DNA of 64,000 nt from Acanthochromis polyacanthus (GCF_021347895.1 NC_067132.1:744001-808000), one strand, 5' to 3'; shown: positions 47,475 to 59,228, numbered from the stretch's first letter. Notes: a model not told the origin generated them from the sequence alone. A program made the numbers and translations.

Positions 47475-48170
47475 CAGTTAGGTCCACATATATTTCACCA
47501 CTCACACAAGCCTTGTCATTCCACCTATTTACCAAAACTGATTCAAGTTACAGTTATATAAAGAATATGGGTTTTAACAGCCGACTCTCAGCTTTAGAGT
47601 GTATTCACATCGAAACATGTAAATGTTCAACATGTAGCTGCCTGTTTTTCAAGGGATTAGAAGTAATTTGACAATTGATCTAAAAGCTGTTTCATGGGTA
47701 GGTGTGTGCTATTTCTTCATTATTATCATCAGGTCAGCAGGTTAAAGGTCTGGAGTTATTCCATGAATTTGAATTTGGAAGCTGTTGTTATGAACCCACA
47801 ACATGTGGTCATAGGACCTCTCAATGCAAGTGAAACAGGCCATTGTTAGGCTACACAAACAAGCAAAAAAAGACACTGGAACGGGGGCCTTTTTTTTAAA
47901 GATGGAAATGTAAAATGAATGAAAAACAGTGTGAGAACATCAATCAAAGTGCACCAAAGTGCATAAAGTCATAGAACAGGGTGTGCTGAATGCTCTGGGA
48001 GCAAGTCTGCAGTGAAAACACCTTTGAAGGGGTCAAGGGTCACTAAATCTGAAGACTTCAAATGAAGGAGACATTTTGTGCAACATATCAAGTATCATAA
48101 AAGTCATTCCCAGTGGAATACAAGTCTGATATTGTGTGGGGCTATTCAGAGCAGTCACATAAAGCACTGT
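47475..48170. mobile_element. Possible decayed Tc1-like element
   Basis: CTACAGTTAGGTCCACATAT at 47474 resembles a fish Tc1-like terminus, and the stretch near 47780-47860 resembles subterminal/transposase sequence of the same kind. No clear second terminus or frame. Confidence 0.3.
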
Positions 48171-48500
48171 GTCTGTTTTCAAGGGTCTAGCCCCATGGGA
48201 ACCCGCTTTTCTCAGCAGTGAGGCCTACTACTAGTGATGAAGCCTGAGGCCTTCAAACATGTAAAAAAAATTCCTGCTCGGTCATTTTTGGGTCTAGTGA
48301 CACCAAATCGGACACACTCATACTAGACCACCCCCTGACCTTGCATATATTTTTTTTCAGATAGCTCAAAAGGGGCCCGAGCATGGGCCTGTTTCTCACG
48401 CGACAATTAACCCTTTAATGTCCAAATGCTTCAAAACGGGCTAAAAAGGTCAAAATCTCACACATTCCTTAACCAATTTGGACCGAACTGCACAGGTTCT
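48171..48500. other. Unassigned flank of the 5-kb transposon
   Basis: No gene recognised. The sequence continues, after the transposon, at 53528. Confidence 0.4.
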
Positions 48501-49239
48501 ATATGGGCCATTCTACCGAATTTGTCCAAACTGTGGTCCCACACTAATAAAACTATGTAACAAAACAATTAAGAATTCAGACTTTACATATTTACTAAGA
48601 TTCTGTTATGATCTATTTAACACACAAGACAGCAAATAGATAGTAATAAGCTAAATATATACAAAATCATCGTTTATAGTGTACTTTCTATTGGGAAGTG
48701 GTTGTCCCAACCCCTAAGCCCTAAATTTTGACCTATGAAAATAATACTTAAAACAATTTTGTATTTTTTTTCAATGATGTTTTTAAAAAAATATCTTGTT
48801 GACTTCTTTTAAACAGCATTGAAAATATTTGGATGTATTGTGGGTTTATTTTTTTGATTTAAAAAGATCATTCAAAAAATGCTGTCCCACACTTTCATGT
48901 CACGCCCGAAACACAGATGGTTTTATCACATAGGTTGAGCCTGGTTTTTAGCCACACCCCTGCATTTTTGATCAGGCTGAGACTCAGCATCCCTCTACCT
49001 CATGGCATCATGGTGAGTAGTTAGCTCTCATCATTTTGGAGTAAATGTGCTCCAAAATCTGAAAATCTGTCTGGAACATTTTTAATTGTCACTACCAAAC
49101 ACATATTCTCTGCAATTAGGTAAACTTTTGGAGGTTTAATGCATCATATGTTTTTATGTGTGTACACCTGTTCAAACATCCATTTGCTGGCCATGTGCTT
49201 AGTAGCATTTTTTAGCTATTAGCTAAAATTAGCTAAAAT

Positions 49240-49320
49240 TGTCACAGCTGAAACAGTCACAACCGAAACTCTACCATCTGTTTCAGTTGTGACATGATCG
49301 TTTGGGTTGTGACATGTAAT
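49240..49320. promoter_or_regulatory. Left subterminal repeat cluster (four GTCACAACCGAAAC-type motifs)
   Basis: GTCACAGCTGAAAC and GTCACAACCGAAAC forward, then GTTTCAGTTGTGAC and GTTTGGGTTGTGAC inverted, within 75 bp. They are likely binding sites for the element's own transposase, or transcription-control sites. Confidence 0.6.
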
Positions 49321-49924
49321 AGTCCACTTAAGTCAGTGTTTGATCATTATTACCTCTTAAAACATGTAGATAATGCTGATTCATGTTTTAAATTATGCAG
49401 CATAATCTAGTTTAATGTGAAACACTCTGAACATCCACCTTTTCTTTTTCAAAAAAGTTAGACTGTATAGAGTCAGATCTTCTGTGCTGAACTGAGCTTA
49501 TACAGTACCAAAAAGGGCTTTCAGGACATGTCAGCTTTGCCTTCTTTAGGGGTAACGGCAACAGGGAGAAATGAACAAAACACCAATATGGCAAAACAAA
49601 GCAGAAAAAGTGCAGCAGAGAGGCTGAGAGAATACAGACAAAGAGTGAGGGATGACCCAGAGAAGTACCAGGAGTATTTAAGGAAAGAAAGAGAAAGAAA
49701 CAAGAAACGAAAGGAAGAAGGAAAAGTGAAAGCTATCAGCGATTTATCTGCCAGGGAGCAAAGGAAGGTCAGAAGATCCTGGAATAAAAGGCAGTGAAAG
49801 CACAGGGCGTTTGTGAAAAGAAGGAAAGAGATTGCGTTTGAGCAGGGCTTCCATGCCACCTAGCACTTCTAGTGAGACTGATGAGACTCCAGAGCAAAGG
49901 CCTGCAGGACAGAAAGGGGTGAGT

Positions 49925-50095
49925 AGTGAGAATGATCAGACACCAGAAAGTTCTTCAAGAAAGAAAAGGATGACAAGTGAGAATGATCAGACACCAGAAA
50001 GTTCTTCAAGAGAGAAAAGGACGAGAAGTAGTGAGAGTGATCAGACACCAGATAGTTCTTCAAGAAAGAAAAGGGCGAGAAGTACTGAGTGATCA
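49925..50095 (+). repeat. Coding tandem repeat in the transposase gene
   Basis: Three to four units of 51-57 bp, each with GATCAGACACCAG and AGTTCTTCAAGA, starting at about 49925, 49976 and 50030, plus a partial fourth. They encode repeats like SENDQTPESSSRKKR: an acidic/Ser patch followed by a basic patch. The last unit has lost frame. Confidence 0.85.
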
Positions 50096-51873
50096 GACAC
50101 TCGAGGAGGAAAGACAAAGAAGAGAAGTGCAGAAATGCGTAAATATAAACAAATACAGAAGCTTAAGAAAAAGGTCAAAGAACTTAAGCGGAAGAAAGAA
50201 AAATATAGAAAAAGGTGACAGAGGGTGGAATTGAAGTTATCAGGCCAGTCAAAATGTTCCCCAAGAACAAAAACTAAGATGGAAGTAGGGAAGCACAGAG
50301 TTTCTGCTCGTATCAGAAAGACCCTACTTTTTCACAACACACTCATACACGATTTGCAGAAGAAATACAAGTCTGCCAGTTACAAAGAGAAACACGCAAT
50401 CAGAAGCGCACTCTCAACCAGGTTGCTCAAGAAATACAAACTCGTTTCTACACTCGAAAAAACAGTAGGGATCTCAACAAGGAGGTTCAACAAGACTACA
50501 GGCAACCCACGTCCAAGGTTCACCTATCAGAGAACTCCTCAACAAAAGACCTTAGACATAGTCAAGACTTTTTTAAGTCGCGATGACAACAGTCGGGCAT
50601 CTGCAGGGAAGAAAGAAACAATCACGAGATTCAAAAAGAAGAAACAAAAGAGGTTCCTCTCAGACACAGTGCTGAATTTACATCAGAAATTAATGATGGA
50701 AATGCCTCATCTGCAGCTCTCCTACTCACTGTTCTGCAGGACAAAACCTTTTTGGATTGTTGCCCCCAGCATCAATAACAGGGAAACATGCGTCTGCAAA
50801 GTGCATGACAATGCCCAAATGCAGGCAGACAGGCTTAAGCAGCTAGGTGTCATCAACTCACAGAGCTTGAGCAAAGCGGCAGAGGAGTTCTGCTGTGACA
50901 CACAGGCTAAACCTTGCATGTACAGGGAATGTCTCTCATGTAAAAGCAAGTCACTCTCACTCAACACAAGCACATCAGGAACCAGAGACACATGGTGGTA
51001 CCAGTGGCAGACCATAAAAGAAGACTATGTAAAAGAAAATGACGGAAAGAGAGAGAAGATCACTGTGACAAAAACAGTCAAACAGAGATGTGAGGGCAGC
51101 CCAGAGCTCATTTTGGAAGGTTTTGAACGAGAAATGAAAGTCAAAGTGTGCAAGCACCTATTCAACATCCATCACCAGTACACACAGCTACACTCCTTGC
51201 ACAGATCTCTGAAAGAAGATGAAGCCATTCTATACGTTGACTACGCAGAAAACTGGTAGTGCAAATATGCGAAGGAGGTGCTGCAAGTCCACTTTGGAGC
51301 ATCCCACAGGCAGACAACACTGCACAATGCTGTTGTGTACACCACTGATGGTACACTGTCATTCTGTGCCTTGTCGCCTTCCATGAAGCATGATCCACCT
51401 GCCATTTGGGCTCAACTTGAACCGGTGCTTCAGTTCCTGAAGGAGAACCATCCGAGAATCCAGAAACTCTTTTTCATCAGTGATGGACCAACCATGCAAT
51501 ACAGAGGAAAGAAGAACTTCTACCTCATGAGCACCATTCCTTTCCAGATGGGATTCACTGCTGTAAACTGGAGTTTCCTGGAATCTGGCCACGGCAAAGG
51601 GCCTGCTGATGGTGTTGGAGCCACCATAAAGAGAAGCACTGATTCCCAGGTGGCCCAGGGTACTGACCTACCCACAGCGAAATCCCTCTATGAGACACTC
51701 CTTCCTCTCACCAAGGTCAAGCTCTTCTACATGGAGGAAGAACAGATAAACAGAGTAAGTGTACTCCTTCCAAAAGAGCTGACGACCATCAAGGGTACAC
51801 TGTCCGTTCACCAAGTGATTTGCACTACACCTGGCACAATCCATTATAGAGTGCTCAGCTGCTTCTGCAACAG

Positions 51874-52093
51874 GTATGATACAACTTGTGTCCTGATTAT
51901 TGTATTATTGTATTTTGTGTAGGCCTATATTGATATTGTGTATTTAGATTTTTTGTATACATGTTTCTATGTAGTATTCATCATGTACAGTATTGGGATC
52001 TTGTATTTCAGTACCTTCTCTGTTGCTGTGGCAAAACCAAATTTCCCCTCACCTGGGATTATTAATGGTTTATTTTATCTTATATTTTCTTAG
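51874..52093 (+). other. Intron 1 of the 5-kb transposon gene (220 bp)
   Basis: Donor CAG|GTATGAT and acceptor TTTTCTTAG|AGAGG. Splicing joins CFCNR to EAICPCFQ in one frame. Confidence 0.75.
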
Positions 52094-52338
52094 AGAGGCC
52101 ATCTGTCCCTGTTTCCAACTGTCGTCCATCAACATTGGATCACCAGCACAGCCTGAAAGAGATGGTGGAACAGCTGAACCAACAGCTCCCGAAGAGGGAA
52201 GCCATTCCACCTTGAGCTCTGGGTGTGAAGGGACTCTCTGTCCAATTGATGATATCACTGAAGACCTTGTTGGAAAATGGTGCGTTGTCACATATGACAA
52301 TGATCCATATTCTGGAATCATTGAAGACATCACAGAAG

Positions 52339-52439
52339 GTGATTTGTACATGTTTTTGGTTTTCTCTCCTATTTCACTGTTCACTATTAGTTTGCATGAT
52401 ACTTCTAATTCTAACACATATTTTACCCCTCATCTGCAG
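52339..52439 (+). other. Intron 2 of the 5-kb transposon gene (101 bp)
   Basis: Donor GAAG|GTGATTTG and acceptor CATCTGCAG|GTTCCC. The junction gives EDITEG followed by SLEVKVMHKIGQNS. Confidence 0.75.
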
Positions 52440-52943
52440 GTTCCCTGGAGGTCAAAGTCATGCACAAAATTGGGCAAAACAGTTTTTTTCTGGCCGCAAA
52501 TGGAGGACAAGATCTGGTACACTGCGGACAAGGTCATCGCCCTGATCCCTCCACCAGAAAAGGTCACGGCCAGGCATGTCCAAATCAGCCCAAGCGTGTT
52601 CACCAAAATATTTGAAAAACTAGATTTTTAGCCCAAGGGTGTTCACCACGTTATTCTTTGGAAGTTGTTTGTTTTGTTTTAAGTTAATTAAAATTCTTGC
52701 ATAACACTTTCTGGTGTGTGTATTTTTAAAAAAAAAAGATATTTTAAGTAATGTTACAGTAGATGTGTTGTGATGTTTGAGTAGGCTAATGCTGGCCTTC
52801 AAAATAAATGTCTGATAATAAATTACTTCATTTGATTGTTTATACACATTTGTGTTCATAATATTCCCAATGTAAGACATGTTAGAAGTTAATATTAAGC
52901 AAAAAGGTGGAGGGAATATGATACAACCTTGCAAACAAAAAAA

Positions 52944-53340
52944 TAGTGGTCACTACCAAAATAGCGCAGTCACAACCGAAACAGTGCAGTCACAACTGAA
53001 ACACTAGGTGTTTTGTAAAAAATAAAAGATATTGAGTAATCAACTAACATTTTATGATGACTATTCGTTAAATGTATGTTCAATTTCATAACTCATTAAC
53101 TCTGAGATCTATATAATCAGTGGAATTCATTTTACAAGAAAAGATTGGATTTTGATGAGTCTTAGAAATTTAACTTTAAAAAAATGTTTAAAATATCATT
53201 TTAATTGATATTGTTGTAAAACCCTTCAAGAAAATTTGTAAAAAATATTCTTTAGAGGGGGCATAGAAATACAATATGAACAGATTAATATAATACCTTT
53301 TATTGCAGTGTGTTGCTATGTTTCGGTTGTGACACATTTT
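52944..53340. promoter_or_regulatory. Right subterminal repeat cluster
   Basis: GTCACTACCAAAAT, GTCACAACCGAAAC and GTCACAACTGAAAC lie within 52949-53002, and an inverted GTTTCGGTTGTGAC is near 53320. These match the left cluster in sequence and number. Confidence 0.6.
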
Positions 53341-53889
53341 GGGAGCGGAAAAAACATTTCAAGAGCAGGCAGAAATTAAAATATGAATATTGACTGCACT
53401 ATACAAGATATATGTACCTTAGATATGGTACAACATATGTATGGACAAAGTTTTTGAGAAAAAAAAAACCCTTTAAAAAAAATTTCCAACCCTGCACTTT
53501 GGACAAATTCAGTAGAATGGCCCATATATAGAGGCTAATGTGAACGCTCATGCACGTTTTCAGACCTCCAGGGGCCCTGAAGAAGGAATGAGGGCCAAAA
53601 AGACATGTTTTTTCATAAATGTCCCTCTTTTGCTAGCTAGTTCCTCAGTCTTTCCAGCGTTAGTGCTTTTAGTTAACTCAAGCTTCCCAGTGTTCCAGTG
53701 TTAGCTAGTCTGCTTCAGGCTGCACTCCATCGTGCTATAGTTTCATCAGGCCAGGAATGTTTAGTAAAGCAACTTTAAATGTTGGATGTTACAGAAAGCC
53801 TCATACACTGACAAACTAAAAACTGTAGTCGAAGAGATCCAGCTAATACTCACTAATATTAATGTTAACCAGCTAACTCAGTCTTTCAA

Positions 53890-54330
53890 ATCAAATCAAA
53901 TCAAGTTTTATTTATATAGCACTTGTTAGAGTTGAATTTGGTTCACTGATTGTATATAGTGTCTTTATACAATAATCTTCATTACATACCCACACACACA
54001 CATCTTGCTCTTCTAGTCAGTATATTTCCACTCTTACAGCTTAGCACACCCCCTTGTGTAACTCGAGCTATTTCTTATCTTATGCTATGTTTTTGTTTCT
54101 GCTTGTGTATAAAATAAACTTCGAATGGGAGCAGTCTTTGTAGCTCGCACTAATGTGTCTTGTTACACTGTGCTGTTACCCTTGCAAGTAAAAAGTTACA
54201 GTCTCCGTGTCTTTCTGGTTCGGTGAATATCTTCATTTGATATGTGGGAGCTCTCAGCGGAGCTACACTCTGACAGCACTTTTCATACATTTTGTAGCAC
54301 AAAGTGCCAGCATTAGCTGGAATTTGCTGG
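53890..54330 (-). mobile_element. LINE 3' tail split by a solo LTR
   Basis: AAATCAAATCAAATCAAGTT followed by TTATTTATATAGCAC is a common L2-type LINE tail on the minus strand. After the LTR it resumes with GCACTTTTCATACATTTTGT and AGCACAAAGTGC. Only the tail is present. Confidence 0.55.
53924..54275 (+). mobile_element. Solo LTR (352 bp)
   Basis: Starts TGTTAGAGTTG, ends ACACTCTGACA, with the perfect 5-bp duplication GCACT (53919-53923 and 54276-54280). AATAAA lies near 54113 (TATAAAATAAACTTC). Confidence 0.88.
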
Positions 54331-54588
54331 TAGCATGCATGTTCCTAGCTGGGCTTAAAATCAAAGCTAAATTGAGCCAGCTCATTTAAAGTTAACTAAC
54401 TACTAAAGTGAACACTGGCTGGTAATTAAATGATTACCAGCCAGGAAAATGCTTCTATGGCATGTTGAGAGCTTGAGATAACATACAGTAGGTGTGTGCA
54501 TACTAAGATGATATTTAACATCAAAACAAGATTGAATTGCATATTTGTTGTTGGCTTTCAGGTAACATGGCATCATTAACCTGTCAGA
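54331..54588. other. Unassigned spacer
   Basis: No recognised feature. Confidence 0.4.
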
Positions 54589-54900
54589 TCAGGCTGTGAC
54601 AACACACCAAGGATGTTTATTTGACAAATCATAAAATGATGTATGACAATTGAAAAACTGATGCAGAACCTTCTGTCTTTCCATTATGATAGTATTGTGT
54701 TCGTCATTGTACTCATGCTTCATAATGAAGCTGGTATAAGCAGCCTGCAGCATTAAATAGAACCAAAGCATGTCCACCAAAGCAGTTGACAAGACAACTC
54801 GGTAAAAGTAGCTGGAGGAGAGAATTCTTTCTCTGAACTTCAACAGGGAGCATATATTGGCATTGCCACGAACAAATTCAGAAAATACAAAGTAGCCCAT
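54589..54900 (-). CDS. Unrecognised 103-codon ORF, possibly an exon
   Basis: The minus-strand frame starts MGYFVFSEFVRGNANICSLL and includes a hydrophobic stretch VLSTALVDMLWFYLMLQAAY and a charged section HEYNDEHNTIIMERQK. It is also open upstream of the Met to a TTTTAG acceptor-like site near 54932 (LLKGWGSVED before the Met). Composition is varied and not repeat-like, so it may be an exon of a host gene or of an unknown element. I do not recognise the family. It could be a chance frame; no neighbouring exon was found. Confidence 0.3.
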   Translation of the reverse strand: MGYFVFSEFVRGNANICSLLKFRERILSSSYFYRVVLSTALVDMLWFYLMLQAAYTSFIMKHEYNDEHNTIIMERQKVLHQFFNCHTSFYDLSNKHPWCVVTA

Positions 54901-54939
54901 ATCCTCAACTGATCCCCAGCCCTTTAAAAGCCTAAAATG

Positions 54940-57255
54940 ATGTCAGACTTTCAATGTCCTTCAACCACATTCTTACACAAGGAAACACTCAAGCTGTAAT
55001 TTGGTCTAAAATGAAGTATTTATTAACTATTCTATGAAAGTAATGACAAGTGAACTATATACAATGATGTGTGTGTGTGCGTGCAGGACTACGTGTGTGT
55101 GTGCGGGTGCATGTGTGGAATGTGGGAGTGTGTGTGTGGTGTGTGCGTATGTGAGAGAGACGGAAATATGGTGAGGATTAGCCAGAGCTAACCTGACGAG
55201 GTAACCGGTAATTTGGATTAAGAATTAATCATTTGTAAATGAATAAATTGATTAAATTAATTAATTGACCAAGCGGTTAGTACATCACCCATAGAATGGA
55301 ATCAGAGCAAGCTCAGCTGGATTTTGAAGTGAACCGTCATGGGGCTGGGACTTGCGGGCCTTCAGAGAAGCAGCACAACGGTCTGGACTTGCAGGTTCGG
55401 AGTGGTGTCGTTGTTATGGCCACGCTTGGATGTCCTGCCGCGGGTTGATCGATTCTGTGCAAATGGAGCTGGTCCAACAGGTCTACGGAGGTCACAGCTG
55501 AATGGCACCGGGTTTAATGCCGCTTGATTTTTAAAAAATGATGGCTCTCAGTCTTAGCCAAGAAAAACGGATGTTTGATGAAAAACTGTCAAAATTAAGA
55601 AAAATAAATGCTGGTTCTGAATCGGTTCTCCAGATTAAACGAATAAAATTCGGCTTAACGTGAGCAAAATGTCTCCTTAAGTTACAAAAATATTAAGAGA
55701 TAAATAGTTAACAAACTTAGATGGTGAGGGAATTTCAAAGATAGGAAAAAACGCGCTTTAGATAAGAAAATAATGGGAATCTCTGTCATGGATTCCCCAG
55801 GTAGTGAAGAACGGGAAGAGAGGTAAGAGCGCGAAGGTGGGGGCTGCTTAGGCTAACATCAGGCCAAAGGGGCCATGGGAGGACCCCAAGGCGGAGGGAA
55901 GCTTCGGCGTGAATCTCTGGGTGGTAACATGACCCCTTCCTTTGTCTCAAAGAGGAGAGATGGAGAGAGATGGAAAACTACTCCAGAAGGAATTAAAACA
56001 TTGAGATATTAAACGATTAAAACGTGATCTGTCTATCTCTCCACCATATTTCAGTTGTGTGAAAGAGAAACGCATGTTCCTAAATGTGTAGATTAATACA
56101 TATGTTCATATGATGTGAATCATTTCATTCATAACTATATGTTTATGACATTAAAATATATATCACATTGAAAATAGGTTAACAAGTCAGACATTTGGTG
56201 ATAAGTAAGTACAATGGTCATCATTCAACCTAAATAGAGAGGAAATTCAGAGATTAATAAGGGAATTCAGTCCAAAATCCTGTGGGAGAGATCAATTAAC
56301 CAGACATTTTGATATCTAGGCTTCTGTCAAAGATATAAATGTCATTTTTGGATATGATGTACAACATAATCTCACTATAACTTTGGTAATCAGGAAAGAA
56401 CAAAATAAATCTCAGAAATATGAACTTTGAAGATGTTTAGTTTCTTCAGTTAAAGAGAGTATCTCTCTCTGTTCCAGCCTTCAGCCATAAAGTTTTACGA
56501 CTTGTTATCTGATCTGTGGAATGCAGAGACGTCTCCGGCTGAGGGTCTCCTAAAGCTGAAAAGGGATTTTAGCATGAAAGTTCATTAAACAAGACATCCA
56601 TAGCATATAATTGAAAGTCATTGTCTTTTAAAAAGAAAAAGTTATTCCAGGGGTTTAAATGTTCACAGGAGCTCCATCCTTCTGTGAATGAAAACCTACA
56701 GAAATACAAATGTCTCAATCTTCCTATAGAGATGGGTGTTGGTCAGTGCTGGAGAGGGACAGCTTATCTGAGTTTTGATCAGCTCAGGAATTCCAGGGCC
56801 TTTGCAGTATTCCTACATCGGATATGGTAGAGCTCCATAAAACAAAATTTTCATGTGAACTGGTGACTGACTGGGATATGCATGTCAGAACTGTGAGATA
56901 TATTGTCCTGTCAAAGTGGGATTTGTGTTCTGTATATGAACACAAGTAATCTTGTGTGGAGCAACATGTGGACACTAGTTTCTATAGCTGGCCATCAGCT
57001 GTGAAAACCCAGTTTAAATCAGTTCAAACTGGTCAAGCTGGTCACCAGCTACTGTACCTGCTCAAGGTGGAGTTTCTAGGAGGAAATACTGTATATTATG
57101 TGGAAAATATTGTAATCATTTGCTTCTGACAGTTATTTTCAGTGTTGCAGTGAGTTGAGTTAAATGTTTGTGACTAACTGAGAACACACAGACTGAGACA
57201 GGTACCCCTCATCAGGACCTCTGGTTATATGTTGGCTCTGTGAGCCTCTCCTTCC
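54940..57255. other. No recognisable gene; TG-rich patch at 55060-55150
   Basis: A 2.3-kb stretch without coding features I can support. It contains interrupted TG/CG repeats (55060-55150) and otherwise mixed A+T-rich sequence. Confidence 0.5.
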
Positions 57256-57261
57256 CCGCGC

Positions 57262-57460
57262 AGGGAACACCTCACACGGATTCAGGTGAGGAGGTCCCCA
57301 CCCCGACTATCCCCCTCCCCCATCCGGCGGGAACACTTTACACACATTCATGTAAGAGGTCCCCACCCCGACGATCCCCCTCCCCCACCTGGCGGGAACA
57401 CTTTACACACATTCATATAAGAGGTCTCCACTCCGACTATCCCCCACCCCACCTGCTCAG
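57262..57460. repeat. Minisatellite of about 66 bp, three units
   Basis: Units begin GGGAACACNTYACACNNATT near 57262, 57330 and 57395. Each is followed by GAGGTCCCCACCCCGAC or a close variant and CCCCCTCCCCC. The third unit is diverged and truncated. Confidence 0.8.
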
Positions 57461-57915
57461 TGACCGCGTGCTGCGTGGAGGCGGAGACATGCGCAGTGTG
57501 GGCAGGACCGGTGAGAGTGGAGCTGCGACATTACGCTGTTTTCGGGCACATACATGCATGTATGTATGTATGTGAATATACTTTTTTATGCGTGTATACA
57601 GAAACTACAATTTAAATAAAATTAAATCATGTTATTTAATTGTCCCGTGATATCAAACTGAAAATTTGAAATTGATGTTTTAAAATAACCTGGAATCCAC
57701 AAAGTATGAGATTACAAATCTATAAATGGAGTTTTTGACAATTGAACTCTTGACATGTAGTTATGGTTTGTAATACATTATGCACAGCTTTTTAATTTTA
57801 AGTTTTTGAGTGAGGGGAACTCATAATAGGTCAACTTTATTTAGAATTAAAGAGTTACTGAAAAACCTGAGCTATATATCGTAATACACTGCAGTCCTGT
57901 TATTACATCAGACTT
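57461..57915. other. Non-coding spacer with short (ATGT)n
   Basis: ATGTATGTATGTATGT near 57555-57571; the rest is A+T-rich without features. Confidence 0.5.
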
Positions 57916-57975
57916 AACAATCAGAATCAGAATCACTTTATTCATCCCCGAAGGGAAATTCAGTTGTCAGGGTTC

Positions 57976-59109
57976 TTATCTGTTTAATTTTGAATTGAAT
58001 AGCCTGACTGCTGATGGCAAGAAAGATTTCCTAAATCTTTTGGTCTTGCAGCGCAGGGATAGGAGCCGTCCACTGATATTTCGTTGTTCATTGAGGCAGA
58101 TGTGAAGTGGATGATCCATGTTGGTGAGAATGTCCTCCATCTTGCTCAGTGCCCGTCTCTCCACCTCATCCTCCAATGTGTTCAATCCGATTCGAACCAC
58201 AGAGCCAGCTTTTTTAATCAGTTTGTTCAGACACCTTGCATCCTTCTGTTTTATGCTGCCTCCCCAGCAGACTGCAGCATAAAACAGGACACTTGCTACC
58301 ACAGACTGATAAAACATCTGCAGCATCTTACTGCAGATGTCTAAAGATCGAAGTCTTCTGAGGCAATAAAGTTGGCTCTGGCCCTTTTTGGAGATGAAGT
58401 CTACATTTGTAGACCAGTCCAACTTATTATCAAGGTGAACACCTAGATATTTATATGATGTCACCATCTCAATGTCCACGCCACAAGTGTTCACTGGCTG
58501 AAGAGGGGGTTTGGATCTGCGGAAATCTATGATCATTTCCTTTGTCTTTGAGGCGTTGAGGAGCAGGCAGATTTTGTGACTCCAGTCACTGAAGGCACTT
58601 ATCAGATGTCTGTATTCAGCTTCATGTCCATTTCTGATACATGCCACGATAGCAGTGTCATCATAGTATTTCTGAATGTGGCAGGACGCAGTGCTGTATT
58701 TGAAGTCAGATGTATACAGAGTGAACAGGAATGGAGCCAGGACTGTTCCTTGTGGAGCCCCAGTACTACTCATTAATGTCTCAGAAACACAGTTCCCCAG
58801 CCTAACAAACTGTAGCCTTCCTGTCAGGTAATCTGTAATCCATGAAACACAGGAAGGATCCACTCCCATCTCTGTGAGCTTGTCTTTGAGGATGGTGGGT
58901 TGGATGGAGTTGAATGCATTTGAAAAATCAAAGAACATGATTCTCACATAAACTCCAGGTTCCTCCAGATGAGACAGGGCACGGTGAAGCATGAAGAGGA
59001 TGGCATCATCCACTCTAATGTGTTCTTTGTATGCAAACTGCAAGGAATCGAGTTTGTCTTTGACCTCAAGCCTCAGTAGACGTAAAACTAGCCGCTCCAG
59101 AGTTTTCAT
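57976..59109 (-). pseudogene. Rex1-like reverse transcriptase
   Basis: A 377-codon frame covers the reverse transcriptase: QFAYKEHIRVDDAILFMLHR, FFDFSNAFNSIQPTIL (first catalytic Asp), STGAPQGTVLAPFLFTLYTS, the catalytic QKYYDDTAIVACI, ASKTKEMIIDFRRS and TSYKYLGVHLDNKLDW. The C-terminal region follows (QMFYQSVVASVLFYAAVCWG, LPSAVRLFNSK). It ends at 57976. The N-terminal fingers lie upstream in a shifted frame (59109-59320). Confidence 0.92.
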
Positions 59110-59228
59110 GATGAGTTAGGTTAGAGCAATAGGTCTGTAGTCATTTAGTTCAGCCGGACATTTGATTTTTGGTACCGGTACAATACAGGATGTTTTCCAT
59201 AGAGCAGACACCTACCCCAGCTGTAGAC

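Larger units (their letters stand above)
49528..52631 (+). pseudogene. Transposase-like gene of the 5-kb element (three exons, broken)
   Basis: Exon 1 starts at ATG 49528 or 49588. An N-terminal basic helix has RLREYRQRVRDDPEKYQEYL and KERERNKKRKEEGK. Then come acidic Ser-rich tandem repeats (49925-50090), a second basic coiled region, and a large core with Cys pairs (CVCKVHDNAQ; CMYRECLSCK). Candidate catalytic blocks are ILYVDYAENW, FFISDGPTMQYRGKKNF and FLESGHGKGPADGVG. Introns 51874-52093 and 52339-52439 are GT...AG and join smoothly (CFCNR to EAICPCF; EDITEG to SLEVKVMH). The C-terminal domain has LVGKWCVVTYDNDPY and ends at 52631. Damage: TGA near 49795, frame shifts near 49850 and 50090, TGA near 50217, TAG at 51257, and a one-base surplus in a T7 run near 52483. 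Confidence 0.75.
48505..53523 (+). mobile_element. 5.0-kb DNA transposon with ATAT duplication, possibly Sola-like
   Basis: Termini GGGCCATTCTACCGAATTTG (48505) and CAAATTCAGTAGAATGGCCC (53523) are inverted repeats with one mismatch over 20 bp and further similarity inside. ATAT flanks both ends (48501-48504 and 53524-53527), a 4-bp duplication. Motifs of the type GTCACAACCGAAAC cluster near both ends. The interior holds a multi-exon transposase-like gene. A 4-bp duplication and large transposase fit Sola-type elements, but I cannot confirm the superfamily by search. Confidence 0.85.
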
